From positions 124,001 through 188,000 of the forward strand of contig NZ_JAMJFL010000004.1 of NCBI RefSeq assembly GCF_023544665.1: DNA of 64,000 nt. The letters run 5' to 3'. The notes under the pieces were generated by a model. It saw only the letters and a list, made by a program, of their open reading frames with translations, searched no databases and was not told the origin of the DNA. The position numbers and the translations under genes were made by a program. Every line of letters begins with the position of its first letter. The stretch's first letter is position 1. The stretch comes from Streptomyces sp. YS415. Its GTDB lineage: Bacteria; Actinomycetota; Actinomycetes; Streptomycetales; Streptomycetaceae. Below, piece after piece: positions 25,736 through 34,635 of this stretch.

Positions 25736-27304
25736 ATGACTACGTACGGCCTCCTGCCCACGCGCCTGCACACCCCGGGCGCACGCCTGCTCCACGGCAA
25801 GAGCGTGGAGTCGGCGGTCGGCGCCGGGCAGGCCGGGGACTGGACGGACCTCGACAGCGACGTCTGGTTGCGGACCGCCTACGTGGTCAGGGGCTGGCGA
25901 CACCAGGGCCGGATCCGAGTCGGCTTCCACTGGTTCGACGACCGGGAGATCGCGGACTGGAGCCGGGCCCCGTACTGGCATGAGTGCGGCCCCGGCCCCG
26001 GCGCTCCGTCCTGGAGCCTGCCACCCACCGAGTCCGAAGTCGCCCTGTGCCTCGCTCACGCCGACGCCCGCGTCCGTACGGCGGCCCTGTCCCGCGCGGA
26101 GTCCGGGGCGCTGCCCGCCTCCGTACTGCCCCTCGTCCTGATCCGGTGCGCGGACACCGACGAGGGGGTACGGGACCTCGCCCGCGCCGTCTTCGACCGC
26201 ATGCTCAACGGCGCGGACGAGAGCACGCTGCACCGACTCGCCCCTCTTGCAGCGCTCGTGGGCATGCGGCGGCGATACGGCACATGGGTGCGGGAGGCCG
26301 TGCTCGGGCGCCTGGGAGGACTGCCCGACGAGGCCATGGGGAAGCTGTTGTCGGCCGGCGACCGGGAGTCCCGGATCGCGGGCCTGTACGCCGGGGCCGC
26401 GTACGGACGGCTCAGCACAGCGCATGCCTGGGCCCTCGCCGACGGGGACCCTGACGGGGGCGTGCGCGTGCACGCCGTACGCACGGCGATAGGCGTGGCA
26501 CACGCGGCCGGACAGCAGACCGTCGACGACACACGGGGCCGGGTGCTCGCCCGCCTGCACACCGACCCGTCGTACGAGGTGCGGCGCCGCACGTTCGCCG
26601 CCGCCGTCGAGGCCGACCTCTTGCGCGCCCAGGACCTGGCCGACCTCGCCGTCGGGCACCGGGACCGGCACATCCGGTGGCGCAGCTGCGCGGCGGCCCT
26701 GGCAGGTCCGGACGGGGACACCGTCCTCGACCGCCTCCTCCACTCGCGGGAGATGAGGGTGCGCTCCGCCGCCATCGACCGGCTGCGCGACGCCGAACTG
26801 GTCCCGCACCTGACGGACCCGTCCGCCGCCATTCGCGCGGCGGTGTGCCGGCGCCTGCGGGCGGAAGGTGACGATCCTCGCGCGCGCTACCGGGCGCTGT
26901 GCGTCGACTCAACTGCCGTCGAGCCGGCGGCGGTCAGCGGCCTGGGCGAGCAGGGCACCCCGGACGACGCCGCCCTCCTGCACCCCCTCACCCGACACCC
27001 GCAAGCGGCGGTACGGGCTCGCGCCCTGTCCGCGCTGCGCGTGCTCGGCGCCCTGCCCGACGAGGCGCTGCCGCTCTTCGCGGACGACCCGAACCCCGGC
27101 GTACGCGCCACGGCCATCACCGCACTGCGCAAGTCCCCCCAGCTGCTGGGCCCCCTCACCCACCACCGGCACGCCGACGTCCGAGCCCGCGCGATGCCCC
27201 TGCTGGCGCGTGCGGAGGCTGAGCAAGCCCGAGGATCAGATACCTCCTCCCGTACCCGCCGTACGCAGCCACGGCTGCGACCTCTCAGGCCACCGCTGCA
27301 ATAA
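25736..27304 (+). CDS. HEAT-repeat protein
   Basis: A 522-residue alpha-solenoid protein. The first ~90 residues form a non-repeat head with 'VWLRTAYVVRGWRHQGRIRVGFHWFDD'. From about residue 100 on, HEAT-like units of about 30 residues recur ('ADARVRTAALSRAESG', 'SYEVRRRTFAAAVEADLL', 'REMRVRSAAIDRL', 'PAAVRARALSALRVLG', 'NPGVRATAITALRKS'). Such solenoids are protein-interaction scaffolds; no partner is evident. ATG 25709 is an alternative start. Near 25736 a TAGAGT box just upstream could be a −10 element of a leaderless message. The end overlaps the next gene by 20 bp. Confidence 0.85.
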   Translation: MTTYGLLPTRLHTPGARLLHGKSVESAVGAGQAGDWTDLDSDVWLRTAYVVRGWRHQGRIRVGFHWFDDREIADWSRAPYWHECGPGPGAPSWSLPPTESEVALCLAHADARVRTAALSRAESGALPASVLPLVLIRCADTDEGVRDLARAVFDRMLNGADESTLHRLAPLAALVGMRRRYGTWVREAVLGRLGGLPDEAMGKLLSAGDRESRIAGLYAGAAYGRLSTAHAWALADGDPDGGVRVHAVRTAIGVAHAAGQQTVDDTRGRVLARLHTDPSYEVRRRTFAAAVEADLLRAQDLADLAVGHRDRHIRWRSCAAALAGPDGDTVLDRLLHSREMRVRSAAIDRLRDAELVPHLTDPSAAIRAAVCRRLRAEGDDPRARYRALCVDSTAVEPAAVSGLGEQGTPDDAALLHPLTRHPQAAVRARALSALRVLGALPDEALPLFADDPNPGVRATAITALRKSPQLLGPLTHHRHADVRARAMPLLARAEAEQARGSDTSSRTRRTQPRLRPLRPPLQ

Positions 27305-27629
27305 CCGCCAACGTCAGGGCTATACCGGCCAGTGCGCCCAACACCATGGCGGTGATCGCCGAAGCCCGGCCGACACCCTGCTCGAAGGGAATATTCGGCA
27401 CGACCTTGGACAGCACAGGCGCCACCGCGATGAGACTGAAGCCGGCGCCGATGCGCCAGTACGTCTCGCCCGGGCACGGAGAATAAAAGCGACCTCCGCA
27501 ACCACTCGACTCCACGGCGAAGCTCGTCACGATGAGGAACAACGCGCTGGCATACACCGCACCGAACAGCATCGTTACGCAGAAGTCGAGCCGCCGCGTT
27601 CTGGCATCGCTGTTAACGCCACTTGCCAT
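27285..27629 (-). CDS. small multi-span membrane protein, 114 aa
   Basis: A 114-residue protein with about three predicted membrane helices (about 14–35, 52–75 and 88–112). A Cys-containing outer loop 'SSGCGGRFYSPCPGETYW' lies between the first two and may form a disulfide. No family is recognised. ATG 27629 follows a G-rich site. It converges on and overlaps the HEAT gene tail. Confidence 0.7.
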   Translation of the reverse strand: MASGVNSDARTRRLDFCVTMLFGAVYASALFLIVTSFAVESSGCGGRFYSPCPGETYWRIGAGFSLIAVAPVLSKVVPNIPFEQGVGRASAITAMVLGALAGIALTLAVIAAVA

Positions 27630-27726
27630 ATCGCCCCCCAAGCGCGCTTGACCAAGAGCGCGGAGTCTACTGCCGCGCACATTCCCCTTGCCGCCCTCAT
27701 TGACATGCACGCGCCCTCGCAAGACA

Positions 27727-27742
27727 TTGAGAGCGCTCTCAA
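27727..27742. promoter_or_regulatory. LacI-type palindrome upstream of the GH64 glucanase
   Basis: Perfect 16-bp palindrome TTGAGAGCGCTCTCAA, 47 bp upstream of the GH64 start. It resembles the CebR/CelR operator TGGGAGCGCTCCCA in its AGCGCT core, which marks LacI-family control of beta-glucan enzymes in actinobacteria. Confidence 0.7.
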
Positions 27743-27789
27743 AGTGGTCCGGACCAACCCCCACATCCGATCACCTCCAGGAGACACGC

Positions 27790-28992
27790 ATGTTCAGAGG
27801 CCTCAAACGCCGGTTGCCCGCGCTCGCCGCGGCGGCCGCACTGCTCGGTGGCATCCTCACGGCCACGGGTTCCTCGACGGCCGCCGCCGCGGTGCCCGCG
27901 ACCATCCCGTTGAAGATCACCAATAACTCCGGCCGCGGGGACGCCGTCCATGTCTACGTGCTCGGTACGTCCCTGACGACCGGTCAGCTCGGCTGGGCCG
28001 ACGCGAGCGGCGCCTTCCACGCATGGCCGGTCGGCGGCAACCCGCCCGTCCCGGCGCCTGACGCGTCCATACCGGGGCCCGCCGCCGGACAGTCCAGGAC
28101 GATCAGCATCCCCAAGCTCGCGGGCGGCCGCATCTACTTCTCCTACGGCCAGAAACTCGTGTTCAAGCTGGCCACCGGCGGTCTGGTGCAGCCCGCCGTG
28201 CAGAACCCCTCCGACCCCAACCGCAACATCCTCTTCAACTGGTCCGAGTTCACCCTCAACAACGACGGCCTGTGGATCAACAGCACCCAGGTCGACATGT
28301 TCTCGGCCCCCTACTCCGTCGGCGTCCAGCGCGCCGACGGCAGCGTTGCCAGCACCGGCCGCCTCAAGTCCGGTGGCTACAACGGCGTGTTCGCTGCCCT
28401 GCGCGCCCAGCCCGGCGGCTGGGGCGGACTGATCCAGACCCGCTCCGACGGCACTGTGCTCCGCGCCCTGTCCCCCACCTACGGCCTGGAGACCGGAGCG
28501 CTCCCGGCGAACGTCCTGGACGACTACATCAACCGCGTCTGGCAGAAGTACGCCACGACCACACTCACGGTCACCCCGTTCGCCAACCAGCCGAACACCA
28601 AGTACTACGGCCGGGTCTCGGGCGGCGTCATGAACTTCACCAACTCCGCCGGAGCCGTCGTCACCAGCTTCCAGAAGCCGGACGCGCCCAGCGTCTTCGG
28701 CTGCCACCGCCTCCTGGACGCCCCCAACGACCTGGTGCGCGGGCCCATTTCACGCACCCTGTGCGCGGGCTTCAACCGGTCCACCCTGCTGACCAACCCC
28801 AACCAGCCCGACGCCTCCGCCGCCAACTTCTACAAGGACGCGGTGACCAACCACTACTCCCGGATCATCCATGAGCGGATGGTGGACGGTAAGGCCTACG
28901 GCTTCGCGTTCGACGACGTCGGCCACCACGAGTCCCTGGTCCATGACGGCAGCCCCCGGCAGGCGTACGTCACCCTCGACCCGTTCTCCTGA
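27790..28992 (+). CDS. secreted GH64 beta-1,3-glucanase
   Basis: A 400-residue secreted enzyme with a signal peptide of about 34 residues ('ATGSSTAAAAVP'). The mature part is a GH64 catalytic domain: 'IPLKITNNSGRGDAVHVYVLG' at the start, 'NWSEFTLNNDGLWINSTQVDMFSAP' in the middle, and 'YAFDDVGHHESLVHDG' equivalents near the end ('GYGFAFDDVGHHE' region). GH64 enzymes are laminaripentaose-producing glucanases that attack fungal or algal beta-1,3-glucan. ATG 27790 follows AGGAGA. A CebR-like palindrome lies upstream, so induction by beta-glucan oligosaccharides is inferred. Confidence 0.92.
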   Translation: MFRGLKRRLPALAAAAALLGGILTATGSSTAAAAVPATIPLKITNNSGRGDAVHVYVLGTSLTTGQLGWADASGAFHAWPVGGNPPVPAPDASIPGPAAGQSRTISIPKLAGGRIYFSYGQKLVFKLATGGLVQPAVQNPSDPNRNILFNWSEFTLNNDGLWINSTQVDMFSAPYSVGVQRADGSVASTGRLKSGGYNGVFAALRAQPGGWGGLIQTRSDGTVLRALSPTYGLETGALPANVLDDYINRVWQKYATTTLTVTPFANQPNTKYYGRVSGGVMNFTNSAGAVVTSFQKPDAPSVFGCHRLLDAPNDLVRGPISRTLCAGFNRSTLLTNPNQPDASAANFYKDAVTNHYSRIIHERMVDGKAYGFAFDDVGHHESLVHDGSPRQAYVTLDPFS

Positions 28993-28999
28993 GCGGCCG

Positions 29000-29227
<228 letters not shown>

Positions 29228-29299
29228 TTACTTCCGGTACTGGGAAGTTGGGCCTCCGCATGCTCCGGGCGCCTGCCACGGTTCGTGTGCGCCTCCTCG

Positions 29300-30235
29300 T
29301 CACTGACCGCCCAGGCCGGTCGTCGCCACGGACTTCACGATGTGCCGCTGGAAGAACAGGAAGACCACGACGAGGGGCAGGGCGGCCAGCACGGCGGAGG
29401 CCATGGACTGGGCGTACTGGATGCCGTAGGCGTCCTTCACGGAGGTGATGCCGACCGGCAGGGTCATCAGGGCCGGGTCGGACGTCGACACGAACGGCCA
29501 CAGGAAGTTGTTCCACGCGCCGATGAACACGAAGATCGCGACGGCGGCCAGCATCGGGCGGGACAGCGGGAGCAGTACCGACCAGAAGATGCGCCAGTGT
29601 CCGGCGCCGTCGATGCGCGCCGCCTCCTCCAACTCCCTGGGCAGCGAGTCGAAGTGCTTCTTCAGGATGTACACCATCACCGGAGCCACGGTCTGCGGCA
29701 GGATCACCGCGGCGTAGGTGTCGAGCAGGTGCAGGCTGAGCATCTGCTGGAACCACGGCACGATGAGCAACTGCGGCGGGACGAGGACGGCGGCCACGGT
29801 GAGCGCGAAGAGCTTGCGGCGGCCGGCGAAACGCGTGCGGGAGAAGGCGTATCCGGCCATCGCCGAGACCAGCACCGTGATCACGGTGACCGCGGCTGCG
29901 ATGAGGAAGCTGTTGAGCATCCACATCGGCAGGTCCCCGCGCTCCCAGACGGCGCTGAAGCCGTCGAGGGTCAGTCCGTGCCGCGGCCAGAACCAGTGGT
30001 CGGGGTCGCTTGCGTCCTGCTCGGTCTTGAACGCGGTCAGCAGCGCCCACGCCATGGGCAGCAGCCACACCGCGGCCGTCACGGTGAGCGCGGTGAGGGC
30101 CAGCAGGCGGGAGGTCCTGCCCTCGCCCAGGCTGAGATGCGTACGCCTGCGCGACGGGTGCCGACGTATGGTCAGCTCCCTTATATGGCCGTTGGGTTGA
30201 GCGGCTGGGCGGACGGGCAGGTCGGTGGAGGTCAT
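29300..30235 (-). CDS. ABC sugar-transporter permease, MalG type
   Basis: A 311-residue CUT1 permease with six predicted membrane helices. A long polar N-terminus precedes the first helix at about 42. The EAA loop that docks the ATPase is 'ELEEAARIDGAGHWRIFWSV' (about 210–229). The ATG at 30235 is one base after the stop of the other permease gene, so the two are coupled. It is the last gene of a three-gene importer operon (binding protein, permease, permease). No ATPase gene is present; in Streptomyces, MsiK encoded elsewhere serves many such importers. Confidence 0.93.
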   Translation of the reverse strand: MTSTDLPVRPAAQPNGHIRELTIRRHPSRRRTHLSLGEGRTSRLLALTALTVTAAVWLLPMAWALLTAFKTEQDASDPDHWFWPRHGLTLDGFSAVWERGDLPMWMLNSFLIAAAVTVITVLVSAMAGYAFSRTRFAGRRKLFALTVAAVLVPPQLLIVPWFQQMLSLHLLDTYAAVILPQTVAPVMVYILKKHFDSLPRELEEAARIDGAGHWRIFWSVLLPLSRPMLAAVAIFVFIGAWNNFLWPFVSTSDPALMTLPVGITSVKDAYGIQYAQSMASAVLAALPLVVVFLFFQRHIVKSVATTGLGGQ

Positions 30236-30236
30236 G

Positions 30237-31142
30237 TCACTTCTCCCGGCGGCGGAAGGCGGCGTACTGGGCGGCGGAGGCGAGGACGACGAGGGCGAAG
30301 AAGATGTAGCTGATCGCCGAGGCGTAGCCGAGCCGGTAACCGGTGAAGCCGACGTCGTACACGTACTCGATCACCGGGCGGGTGGAGTTGTTGGGGCCGC
30401 CCTTGGTCAGCAGGTACACCTGGTCGAAGACCTTCAGCGAGGCCAGGATCTGCAGGACCGTGATGACCATGGTGATCCGGCTGAGCTGGGGCAGGGTGAC
30501 CGACCACAGGCGCCGCCAGGCCCCGGCGCCGTCGATGGCGGCCGCCTCGTACAGGTGGTCGGGGATCGACTGCAGCGCGGCCAGGTAGAGCAGGAAGTTG
30601 AAGCCGACGGTCCACCACAGAGTGGTCAGGGCGATCGCCCCCATGGCGACCGACTCGTCGCTGAGCCAGGCCACTTGGTCCAGGCCGACCGCGGCCAGGA
30701 GGTGGTTGTACAGGCCGAGATCGGGCTGGTACAGCCAGATCCACAGCAGGCTGACGACGCCGACGGGCAGCAGGTAGGGCGCGAAGAACGCCAGCCGCCA
30801 CACCCACTGGCCGGGCACTCCTGTGTGCACCAGCAGGGCCATGCCGAGGGCGACGGCGACGAGCGGCACGGTCGACAGGGCGGTGAACCACAGGGTGTGG
30901 CCGAGGGCGCGCCACATCTCCGCGTCCCGGAGGGCTTCGGTGAAGTTGTCGAGGCCGATGAAGGAGGGGTCGTGGGCCGAGAGGGACTGGTCGGTCAGGG
31001 CCATCCACAGTCCGTGGCCCAGCGGCCAGAGCATGAAGAGGGCGAAGAGGGTGAGGAAGGGCAGGGCGAAGAGCAGGCCGGGCGGGAGCAGCCGGCGTAC
31101 CGACAGGGCCCCGGGGCGGGGCGAGGCGTGGGGCGAGGACAT
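30237..31142 (-). CDS. ABC sugar-transporter permease, MalF type
   Basis: A 301-residue CUT1 permease with six membrane helices. The EAA loop is 'YEAAAIDGAGAWRRLWSVTL' (about 195–215), with 'GGPNNSTRPVIEYVYDVGF' near the end, typical of MalF/UgpA-like subunits. GGAGG precedes ATG 31142. It lies 35 bp after the binding-protein gene. Confidence 0.93.
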   Translation of the reverse strand: MSSPHASPRPGALSVRRLLPPGLLFALPFLTLFALFMLWPLGHGLWMALTDQSLSAHDPSFIGLDNFTEALRDAEMWRALGHTLWFTALSTVPLVAVALGMALLVHTGVPGQWVWRLAFFAPYLLPVGVVSLLWIWLYQPDLGLYNHLLAAVGLDQVAWLSDESVAMGAIALTTLWWTVGFNFLLYLAALQSIPDHLYEAAAIDGAGAWRRLWSVTLPQLSRITMVITVLQILASLKVFDQVYLLTKGGPNNSTRPVIEYVYDVGFTGYRLGYASAISYIFFALVVLASAAQYAAFRRREK

Positions 31143-31177
31143 CGTGGTGCCTCCTGCGCGGGTCGTTCGCAGCCGGG

Positions 31178-32521
31178 TCAGGCCGGGCTGGGCTTGGACA
31201 GGAAGGTGTTCAGGCGCCGCACCATGGCGCGGGCCGCGCGGTCGGGGGCGAGGCCGTCGAGGAGGGCCTGCTGCAGGACCTGGGACATGGCGTTCTGGAA
31301 GTCGGATCCGGCGCCGGCGAACCAGGCGGCCGGGTCGAGCACGACATGGCTCTGCGCCTGCACGTAGTGCGCCTGCGGCTTCAGCGCCTCGTACTCGGTG
31401 GTGCGGGTGACGGGCCGGTAGGACGGGATGTGTCCGGCAGTGGCCCAGATCTGGCCCGCTTTGAGCAGGGCGGCGACCGCACGGTGGGTGCGGCGGCGGC
31501 GCCCGGCGTCCGGGTCGGGGTGGTGCGGGAGGACGAAGGCGTGGGAGTCGGCGTACACGGCGGGGGTGCCGAACACCGTGGGGAAGGGGGCTGCTCCGAC
31601 CTTCTCGTCCGCGGCGCGGAAGGTGCCGAGTTCCCATTCCCCCGAAAGGATCATCGCTGTCTGCCGGTTGGCGAAGGCGGCGATGGCCGCCGTGTAGTCC
31701 AGTCGGCGGGGGTTGACCGTGCCGTCGACGAGCTTGGCCATGAAGGCGATCACCTCGGCCATGCGGTCCTGGTCGACTTCGGCGGGGCCGCCCTCGGGCA
31801 GCCGGAAGACTCCGCCGGTCTGTCGGTACAGGCCGTAGAACAGGCGCCAGCCCTGGGCGGTGTCGGTGACGTAGCCGAAGGCGATGCCCTGTTGGCCGGA
31901 GGCCTTCGCGAGTTCCTTCGAGGCGGCCAGGAAGTTGGCGGGCGAGTCGAAGGCGTCGGTGTCCAGGGCGCCGTCGCTGGTCAACAGCCCTGCCTTGGCG
32001 GCCGGTTCGGGGTGGAAGAAGACGATGAAGGGGTGCGTGTCGAGCGGGATGGCGTAGGTCTTGCCGTCGAACCGGGTGCGGGACCACACCGCGTCGGCGA
32101 AGTCGTCGGGGCCCACGCCGTACTCCGCCAGGGCGTCCAGGTCCCAGGGGTCCAGCAGGCCGGTGGGCGCGTATCCGGCCAGCCGGGACATGTGGGCGAC
32201 GGCCACGTCCGGGCCCCGCCCGCCGGCGGAGGCCATGGCGAGCTTGGTGTAGTAGGGGGTGCCCCACTCCAGGACGGTGCGCTCGATGTCGGTCCCCGGC
32301 ATGTCGGGGCGCGCGGCGCGGACCATGTCGTTGAGCAGGCCGCCGTCGGCCCCGCTGAACAGGTCCCAGAGGCGGACGGTGGAGTCGTCGGCGGCGAGCG
32401 CGGATCCGCAGCCGCTCAGCGCGCCGGCGCCGAGGACCGCGGCCCCGGAGGCGAGGGCGCTGGTGAGCAGGCGGCGCCTCGTCGGTCCGGGGCGACCGAC
32501 TGGTGCGGGCAGGCCGGTCAT
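31178..32521 (-). CDS. sugar ABC transporter substrate-binding lipoprotein
   Basis: A 447-residue family-1 solute-binding protein. The N-terminus has a twin-Arg-like 'TRRRLLTSALASGAAVLG' and the lipobox LSGC (Cys at about 38), so it is probably Tat-exported and lipid-anchored. The binding fold has 'VRLWDLFSGADGGLLNDMV', 'GRGPDVAVAHMSRLAGYA', 'TYAIPLDTHPFIVFFH' and 'MILSGEWELGTF'. GAAGGAG precedes ATG 32521. It heads the importer operon, with a perfect LacI-type palindrome 71 bp upstream. Confidence 0.93.
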   Translation of the reverse strand: MTGLPAPVGRPGPTRRRLLTSALASGAAVLGAGALSGCGSALAADDSTVRLWDLFSGADGGLLNDMVRAARPDMPGTDIERTVLEWGTPYYTKLAMASAGGRGPDVAVAHMSRLAGYAPTGLLDPWDLDALAEYGVGPDDFADAVWSRTRFDGKTYAIPLDTHPFIVFFHPEPAAKAGLLTSDGALDTDAFDSPANFLAASKELAKASGQQGIAFGYVTDTAQGWRLFYGLYRQTGGVFRLPEGGPAEVDQDRMAEVIAFMAKLVDGTVNPRRLDYTAAIAAFANRQTAMILSGEWELGTFRAADEKVGAAPFPTVFGTPAVYADSHAFVLPHHPDPDAGRRRRTHRAVAALLKAGQIWATAGHIPSYRPVTRTTEYEALKPQAHYVQAQSHVVLDPAAWFAGAGSDFQNAMSQVLQQALLDGLAPDRAARAMVRRLNTFLSKPSPA

Positions 32522-32591
32522 GAAGGCTCCTTCCCCGGCAGCGGCGGCGGCGGGTCGGCTGGTGCCTTGTCCGCTGCCGCCGCCGTCCGGT

Positions 32592-32607
32592 ATTACATCG
32601 ATGTAAT
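32592..32607. promoter_or_regulatory. LacI-type operator in front of the importer operon
   Basis: Perfect 16-bp palindrome ATTACATCGATGTAAT. The inner 14 bases are identical to those of the site at 34528–34543 beside the second LacI gene. Confidence 0.8.
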
Positions 32608-32650
32608 CGGCGGGCAGGGGTGCACTGCTGCGCAGGTGGGCACGAAGGGG

Positions 32651-34474
32651 TTACGGCCTCTGTTCGTAGGCCGCCGGGCGCAGTTGGGCCTCCCGCAGCC
32701 GCGCGGTGTCGACCTTGTCGGAGCGGTCGAAGCGGTAGACGCCGTTGCGTTCCTGGAAGACGTCGGTGAGCTGGGTGTAGCAGTAGCCGAACATGTCCGG
32801 GTCCGCCAGCAGGACGCCGGTGAGCCCGGCGAAGCGGTCGAGGAACTCCTCAGCGGTGCGCGGCCGTTCGCCGTACCCCCAGGAGCTGTCCGGCTCGTTG
32901 CCCGCCGCGGCCGCCGCCTGCGGATCCCACCAGATGCCGCCGAACTCGCTGCAGAAGTACGGCTGTCCGCGATAGGGCACCGACCAGGGCCGTCCGTCCG
33001 GCCCCCGGTTGACGTACGGCCGGTCCTGCGCCAGGCCCTCCATCGCCTTGGCGAAGGCGGCCGGGTCCTGCTCGTAGCAGTGCGAGTCGTACACGTCGGT
33101 CTCCGCCACCCGGTGCGCGTAGCCGGAGGCGTCGATCACCGGGCGGGTGGGGTCGGCCTGCTTGGTGGCCAGGAACATCGCCCGGGTCACGTCGTCGAGC
33201 CGGGTGATGCGGTCGTGCAGGTTCTGGTACGTCTCGTTCAGCGGGCACCAGCCGACGATCGAGGGGTGGGAGTAGTCCCGCTCCAGGGCCTCCAGCCACT
33301 GGGTGACGTAACTGGCGTCGGGACGCTGGTTGTCGTCGCGGACGCCGACCTCGCAGCCCCAGTCGCCGAACTCGCCCCAGACCAGGTAGCCGAGCCGGTC
33401 GGCGTGGTACAGGTAGCGCTCCTCGAAGACCTTCTGGTGCAGCCGGGCCCCGTTGAAGCCGGCGCGCAGGCCCAGTTCGATGTCCCGGACCAGGTCGGCG
33501 TCGGTCGGGGCGGTCATCAGCCCGTCCGGGTAGTAGCCCTGGTCGAGGACGAGGCGCTGGAAGACGGGTGCGCCGTTGAGCAGCAGCCGCTTGCCGTGCA
33601 GGGCGACCGAGCGCAGTCCTGCGTAGGACCGTGCCGTGTCGACGACCGTGCCGTCGGCGTCGAGGACTTCCAGGGTCAGGTCGTACAGGTGGGGATCCTG
33701 CGGGGACCAGACGCGCAGGCGGTCGGCGGGCAGCGGCAGGACGAGCCGGGGGCACAGGTCGAGGTCCGCGCGGGCCTCGGCGGCGGTGATGTCGCCCTGG
33801 CCGTCGGCGAGTGTGGCGCGCACGCGGTGGCCGGGCGCGTTGGCGGTCAGCGGCAGCTCCAGGAAGAAGGAGCCGGAGGCCAGGTCGGGGGTGATGCGCG
33901 GGCGCTTGAGGGCGACTGTGCGCGGTACGGCCTCCAGCCACACGGTCTGCCAGATGCCGGTGGTCCGGGTGTAGTGGCAGTGGGAGTTGGCGTACCAGGT
34001 GGCCTGCTTGCCGCGGGCCTGGACGCCGTGGCGGCTGTCCCGGGCGCGTACGACGATCGTCAGCTCCTCGCCGGGTACGGCGATGTCGCCGAGGTCGGCG
34101 GTGAAGGGGGTGAAGCCGCCGCGGTGCCGGGCGACTTCGCTGCCGTTGGCCCAGACCGTGGTGTCGTGGTCGACCGCCCCGAAGTGCAGCAGGACCCGGG
34201 CGCCGGACCAGTCGGCGGGCACGGTGACCGTTCTGCGGTACCAGACGGCCTCCAGGAAGTCCGTCTCCCCGACTCCGGAGAGCACCGACTCCGGGCAGAA
34301 GGGGACGACGATCGTGCCGGCGAGGTCGCGTGCGGGCAGGCCGCGCTCCAGGCCGGTGTCCGAGCGGTCGATCTCGAACTGCCACTCACCGTTGAGATTG
34401 AGCCAGGTCGCGCGGACGAACTGCGGCCGGGGGTGTTCGGGGCGGGGCGGGTCCGGGAGGTGCGGGACGGGCAT
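32651..34474 (-). CDS. cytoplasmic GH2 glycoside hydrolase
   Basis: A 607-residue GH2 enzyme without signal peptide, so it should act on imported oligosaccharides. Order: jelly-roll sugar-binding domain ('LNGEWQFEIDRS…HFGAVDHDTTVWANG'), immunoglobulin-like domain, then the catalytic barrel with 'LDQGYYPDGLMTAPTD'. Predicted acid/base Glu414 ('CPLNETYQN') and nucleophile Glu510 ('FCSEFGGIWW'). AAGGAG precedes ATG 34474; an upstream in-frame ATG would reach towards the operator. It is divergent from the second LacI gene, 176 bp downstream of the importer promoter region. Confidence 0.92.
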   Translation of the reverse strand: MPVPHLPDPPRPEHPRPQFVRATWLNLNGEWQFEIDRSDTGLERGLPARDLAGTIVVPFCPESVLSGVGETDFLEAVWYRRTVTVPADWSGARVLLHFGAVDHDTTVWANGSEVARHRGGFTPFTADLGDIAVPGEELTIVVRARDSRHGVQARGKQATWYANSHCHYTRTTGIWQTVWLEAVPRTVALKRPRITPDLASGSFFLELPLTANAPGHRVRATLADGQGDITAAEARADLDLCPRLVLPLPADRLRVWSPQDPHLYDLTLEVLDADGTVVDTARSYAGLRSVALHGKRLLLNGAPVFQRLVLDQGYYPDGLMTAPTDADLVRDIELGLRAGFNGARLHQKVFEERYLYHADRLGYLVWGEFGDWGCEVGVRDDNQRPDASYVTQWLEALERDYSHPSIVGWCPLNETYQNLHDRITRLDDVTRAMFLATKQADPTRPVIDASGYAHRVAETDVYDSHCYEQDPAAFAKAMEGLAQDRPYVNRGPDGRPWSVPYRGQPYFCSEFGGIWWDPQAAAAAGNEPDSSWGYGERPRTAEEFLDRFAGLTGVLLADPDMFGYCYTQLTDVFQERNGVYRFDRSDKVDTARLREAQLRPAAYEQRP

Positions 34475-34527
34475 GGTGCTCCTTGCATCGAGAGTCCGGT
34501 CGGTGCGAGGCACATGTCACCATGGGA

Positions 34528-34543
34528 TTTACATCGATGTAAA
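34528..34543. promoter_or_regulatory. LacI-type operator between cytoplasmic GH2 and second LacI gene
   Basis: Perfect 16-bp palindrome TTTACATCGATGTAAA, 53 bp upstream of the GH2 start and 92 bp upstream of the LacI start, so it can control both. Confidence 0.85.
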
Positions 34544-34635
34544 CACCTGTGCGGCAGTCGATCCGGCAGGGGGATGCTGAAACCGCTTTCTGGCGGTCGG
34601 TACGATCCCGTCGGACGACAAGGACGGAGACAGCG

